Shown: one piece after another, positions 12,601 to 18,600 of the stretch
How the letters are laid out: each line of letters opens with the position of its first letter
Numbering within the stretch: position 1 is the stretch's first letter
From: Leptasterias polaris
Lineage: Eukaryota > Echinodermata > Asteroidea > Forcipulatida > Asteriidae
NCBI GenBank assembly: GCA_037783415.1
Contig: JAZGTN010000009.1
Location: 1,302,001-1,366,000 of the forward strand
Reading direction: 5' to 3'
Length of the DNA stretch: 64,000 nt
Notes under the pieces: generated by a model
Databases searched by the model: none
Told to the model about the DNA's origin: nothing
What the model saw: the letters and a program-made list of their open reading frames with translations, nothing else
Made by a program: the position numbers and the translations under genes

Positions 12601-15600
12601 TTGTTTTCCGTAGCCGTCGAATGAACAACCTGACGCTGACCAAGCACACCCAACTGCTGGAAATACTAGAGATTCCGCAGTTAATGGATACCTGTGTGCG
12701 TAATAGCTACTATGAAGAAGCATTGGAGTTATCTGGATATGTTAAACGATTGGAGAAGAAACACACCAATATCCCAGTTATTCAGGTAAAACTTTATGGT
12801 TCACAGACCAGCAGTCGATTTCACTAAGCTTTACGCAACATTTATTGCGTAAGTTGTGCACCACTAATACAAGAAATTGTAGTTGCGTAAAGTCTCGTGA
12901 AATTGGCTGCAGTGATGTATTGTGTCGTGTTGTGCTTAAAAGCACCAGACTCAAGATCTGGTGTTTGTGATCAGCAGAGTGTGGGTTCGAGTCCAGGGGT
13001 CGATTTCACAAAGCACTAAGATTCATCTTAAGATGAGATGTCAGTATTACCATAGTGATTTGTATTGTGACATCACACTTTGCTAAGCAACTACGATGGA
13101 TTTGCACTTAAGATCAATCTTAACTCTTTGTGAAATCGGTCCCAGGTCCTGGCACTTGTGTCCATACCCCCCACAGTGCCATGGTGGACTAATTGAGTAA
13201 CAGTTTTGAAATAAAAAGTCAGTACTCCGCCATTTTTTTATTTTGGTTCTCTGAAATACATCCATATTCCCCAACTAAACCTAGCCAAATAGCATGCCAA
13301 CTGTCTTGTTACCATCAGGGTTGTTTTTCCTGAAATAAAATCCACCAAGGACCAGCTCTCCCGGTTTTCCCATAGGAATTGTACAGCAATTAGTTAGCCC
13401 TTGACCTAATTACCACTAATATGTGAAATGAGCCATTTTGTATAAACTATAAATAGAGACAAATATGGGCTAATTTCAAAGGAATGTTTGCTGTAATTTA
13501 TTTTATTTAAAAGTGATTATGTTCTCCCAAAATATGTATTACACGCAAATATCAAACTGTCACTTAAAAAGTGAGCGAGGGTGTAACCGTCTGATTTTTG
13601 TTTTGATGATGGCACTGAGTGTTGTTAAGCAAGACATTTATCGATTTTTGCTTTGTCCTTGAGATGGTCCTATGAATGTCAATTTTTTCAGTTATTCAAA
13701 TATTATTCAAAACTTTTGTAGGACATTGTGAATGAAGTCAAAGGGTCCACCCAGCTCATGTTGAACCAAATGTTACAACAACTTCGTACAAACATCCAGC
13801 TGCCAGCTTGCTTACGTTTGATTGGCTACCTACGACGGATGGATCTCTTCAGTGAGAGTGAACTGAGGATAAAGTTCCTTCAGGCTCGAGATACTTGGTT
13901 CCAAGGAATCCTTACTGCCATCGCTAAGGAGGACGGTAAGAATAATAATAATAATAGTGGCTTCTTATATAGCGCTCATATCCGTCACTTAGTGACGCTC
14001 AAGGCGCTTCAACTGTCAGTATTTTCCTGCAAGGTATATATGTGGAGCTACTTTTTGAAGTTTGAGACCTATTCCTTTACATAGCACCATGTAATGGTTT
14101 ACAAGGTGCTGTGGCGCAATATGCAGCCAATCAAACCAGGAACACCGGGGCGAACCCCTTCTCTTTTCGATAAGTGCGCTGGGTTCTTTTACGTGCATTA
14201 CACAACACACGGGACCAACGGCTTTACGTCCCATCCGAAGGACGAAGCAATAATGGTTAAGTGTCTTGCTTAAGGACACAAGTGTCACGACCTGGACTCG
14301 AACCCACACTCTGCTGATCTGAAACACCAGAGCTTGAGTCCGGTGCTCTTATCCGCTCGGCCACGACACGTATCGGCTTGTGGATCTGGTTAACTTAAAG
14401 GTATTTTACAGGATTGGTAGAGCTGTCAAAGTATTTGCAGACAATATAATTTTGTCAGTTGTAAACAACAAACTATTGCAGAAATGTCTTGAATTGAGTA
14501 TTACACAATATCATCGCAATAAAGGAGATTACAAGCATGAATTCCAGTACCTTCTTTCCCTCTTTCTACAGGGGAAATGAAGCACAGCATGATAGATTTA
14601 TGCCTGTGCACGCTACCCAAAGGAATGTCCAGTTGAATAAATACGTCAGTTGTCCAATTGACCGCAAAAATCGAGGGCAGTCCAAAATTGTTGCTGAAGT
14701 AAAAAATATAGTTAACTTAGGTTTGGCGGAAAAGACGTGAAGTGGTTAAGCATTAGTCAGAGTCATGCAACATCAATGCTGTTCTTGGAGGGTGTCATGG
14801 CCGAGTGGTTTAGATCATCGGATTCAAGTTCTGGTGGTTAAGTCATCAGGGTGTGGGTTTGAGTCCCGGTCATGACGCTTGTGTCCTTGAGCAAGACACT
14901 TAGCTATAATTGCTTCTCTTCACCCAATGGTAAAAATGGGTACCTGCAAGGGTAGAGGTTGATATTGTGTTTGAAAAAGCCTTTGGAGCGCCACGGCAGC
15001 CCAGGGCTGTATACTCCCCAGGGAGCTGAGAAAGATTAAAGGAATGTTATGGGCCCAATGACCAGGGCACTAATGTAAAGCGCATTGATACATTATTGTA
15101 AAATGCGCTATATAAGAACTAGTTATTATTGGAGACAACGTTTTTTGCACTGACACAACAAACTGTTTTTCTTGTAACAGCTTACTTTCACATAACGAAG
15201 GTGATTGAAGCAAGCCGGGTCCATCTCTTTGACATCATCACTCAGTATCGTGCAATCTTCTCAGATGATGATCCAGTGCTGTCATCCAGTTCGGATTCAG
15301 CCACCAATGAGGGTGCTCTCTTCCATGGATGGGTGGGCCAGAAGGTATTGACAATGTGATATCACTTGTTTACAAAAGAGCGCCAGGTCTTTCCTTCCCA
15401 TGGCCCAAATTCATAGAGCTGCTTAGGCACAAAAATTTGCTAAGCACCAAACAATTTTGCTTACTGCAAAAGGGTAACCAGCCAAATAAACATGTTATAT
15501 GCAGAGTTTTTGACATTAGCAGAATTGTTTTTAAGCAATATTTTCTGCTTAAGCAGCTCTACCAATTTTGCATTTAAAGTTTTGGAAAGGGGGTTTGGGA

Positions 15601-18600
15601 GTTGGTGCTATTCAAAAAACTGCTGTTAAAATTTAGGGTATTAAACAGGATTGGTAGAGCTGACAAAATAGTCTCAGACAGTGTTCATGTTTTGTGTGAT
15701 CAACCATAAACATGAAAATAACAAACCTGTGAAAATTTGGGCTTCATTCGTTGTGTAAGTCAGGAGAAATTAGTGTTAGAACATAAATATTTTTCAGCAT
15801 TTTAAACATATTTTCCCTTAATTTGGGCTGCAACAACCGAAATCAGCTGTTGTGTTTTTTGTTTTTTTTAGGCTTTCAGATAAAGGTTTCTCAAATATCA
15901 GAGGGAAATATTTCACAGAGAAATTGTTCTAGTATGAAGTTAATAACCAGTTAGCTTTCAGACTATTCATTGATTTTAAAGGATTGAGGCTGTCGCTGCA
16001 AGTGGCAAAATGTAAGTTTAACACAAATGTAAGTTTAACACAAATTGTTATTTTTTGTTCACCAAGGTGTCACAGTTCCTGGGTTCCTTAGAGATTGATC
16101 TTACAAGGGGTGTTGGTGGTCGTCTGGACTCCCTTCTGGGTCAGTGCATGTACTTTGGTCTTTCCTTCAGTCGAGTTGGGGCTGACTTCCGAGGCCTGCT
16201 CGCTCCAATGTTTCAGGAAGCTGCTTTGAGGGGATTTACAACAGCTCTCGACGAAGGAACCAAAAGGTAATGAGTTTCAGAAATGGCCGCTCTTGTCTAG
16301 TGTTTAATCCACATCATCTGGAGATAAATTCCCACAGATAAATCTTCTTCAGTAGAACGTCCCAAAAGTGTTGAAATCCACAGCAAGCTCTGTGAGGGAT
16401 GCGCATTCTGTCATCACTTCAGTTGACACTACACCTAACATCATCTTACAATAAACCTTGTGGTAGTTCTGGAGTCTGTTTCCTAATATCCTCTTGTAGG
16501 TACCTTGTGTTGGTACTGGAACAATTTGGAAAATTTTCGAAAGTGGTTAAATGAGTCACAATGTTTTGTGTTCTGAGTTTTTGTTTTGTTTGTCCATTTT
16601 CTACCTAGGTTTGCAGAAGCCATGCATTCCTACACATTGATTGCCACTCCATCTTTGTCATCTAGCACCCTGGCCTCTGGTACAATGCAGGTAAGCCAAG
16701 ACTACCAATCAGCGCCCAGTTTCATGGCTCTGCTTACCGCCAAATTCTAGGCTTGCGATCACCATTCTACGCTTACAGGGCAAGCACAGAGTTTGTGCGC
16801 TAGCTGGGTAAGCCAATAATGCCTAGTAACATGAAGTATTCACGCACACAAACCCCAATTCTCTGCTAACTTGAGAAATACGCTTGACATTAGCGCAGAA
16901 TTCCCTGCTTCCGTAAGCGCCAATTATTTGCTTGTTGTAAGCAGAGCCATGAAATTGGGCACTGAGAGGCAGTTTACAGTCGCCCTCAGGTGAATAGAAT
17001 CACAAATTCTTTTTCATGATGATGTGACATTCCATGTTTACAAAACAGCCACAGAACCCGAATTTCATTTAGGCACAAAGTGTACACACTGAAAACCCAA
17101 TTGAAGAAACTCTTGCATTTTTTTGTATCGTTCAGGTATAATTTTCAGAATACTTGGTTTTCACCAGAAATTGTAATATCAAATGTTTACCTTCCAACAG
17201 GTTTCCTTGCACTTGCTGGGTGGTATGAGCTTAGCCCCGCCCAGAGTGTTAATGGACCGCACCCCTTTAGAAATATGTACAAATACCATGTATTGAGTGC
17301 CTTCAATAATCTGAGACTATCTGGAACTGTTGCATTAGCTCAAGATGTGTTTGACTATTTTCCTTGCAGGGTGATAAGAGCTTAGCCCCGCCCACAGTGT
17401 TAATGGACCACGCCCCTTTAGCCATGTACACTAACGCTGTATTGAGTGCCTTCAACGATCTAAGGTTATGCGCCCCTGTTGCGTTGGCTCAAGATGTAGC
17501 CACAGCACTCAATCATTCATTGGAGACGGTCGTCCAAACAACTCTGGCGTATCACAGGTTTGTTTAATCATTTTTATCATCATCATCAGACAACCCAATA
17601 GATGGATTGCACATGACGTCATTGAACACCATCTTTAATGAGGAACAATAGAAAAGTGCGCCTGTGTACACGCTGTACACAACTTTCAGCCAATCATAGC
17701 CCTTCATGCATGCACGTGTCATCAGCAATGGCAGCCAATGTAAGGGGTCTATAAGCCATTTGCAAGTTAGATTTGAATAATGTCTGGTACAATGACTTGC
17801 TTAGTTACAAGTTAACACTTAAATCTGTATTCCTCAGACTATAGAGACAGTCTCTATGTCAAATGATTCGGGGCAAGCTTTTGTATAGCAACCTCCAGAT
17901 GAGCAAACGCTTGCAAACCCTGGTACCATTGTGCCATACACATTCATTCAGAGTTGTGCATGGGTGTTCGCCGTCTCTTACGTTACTATGCAAAAAGCTT
18001 GCCCCGAATCATGTGACGTAGCAACTGTCTCTATAGTCTGAGGAATTCAAATTTAAGCAAGAACTTGTGACTAAGCAAGTCATTGTACCAGGCAGTATTC
18101 AAATCTAACTCACAAATGGCTTATTTCAGGAAGCTGCTAAGGCTGTTTGCAAATTTACTGGCTAAGCAAAATATTAACAAGACACCGGTTATGAACATGT
18201 TATCTAGCTGGTTTCCAGTCCACTAGCTGACATAGAGGGCGTGCACAGCTGACACAGACGACAATATTGATCTTGCATTCTCCATATTCTATTTCCATGG
18301 TTTTCAATTTATTTGTTTTTCCAGAGCTGAGGAGAGCACATTCAACGATAAAGAGAGAGACTTCTTCTCCACGTTTTGTCAAATGACGGCTTACAAGCTT
18401 CTCCCGTACCTCAACCGTTGTCTTCAGGCCCTGTTTCCCATGGCAACCATTGCCCAGACACTCGGAGTAACAGTGGCTGACTTACAGAAAATGGTAAATT
18501 GGTAACTTTCAGAACTGCCAACTCTTCCTGTTTCTGCAGAAAGTTCCCTGAAAGTAAACCAATCTTTCTATACTCTTATGAACACATTTTAAAATATCCC

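Noticed and set aside
14795..14880. tRNA-Leu gene
   Set aside because: The head resembles tRNA-Leu(CAA) but continues into SINE body found in other copies.
17080..17385. Independent 101-codon ORF in COG8 intron 9
   Set aside because: It is the decayed exon 10 duplicate read in mixed frames plus flanking intron.
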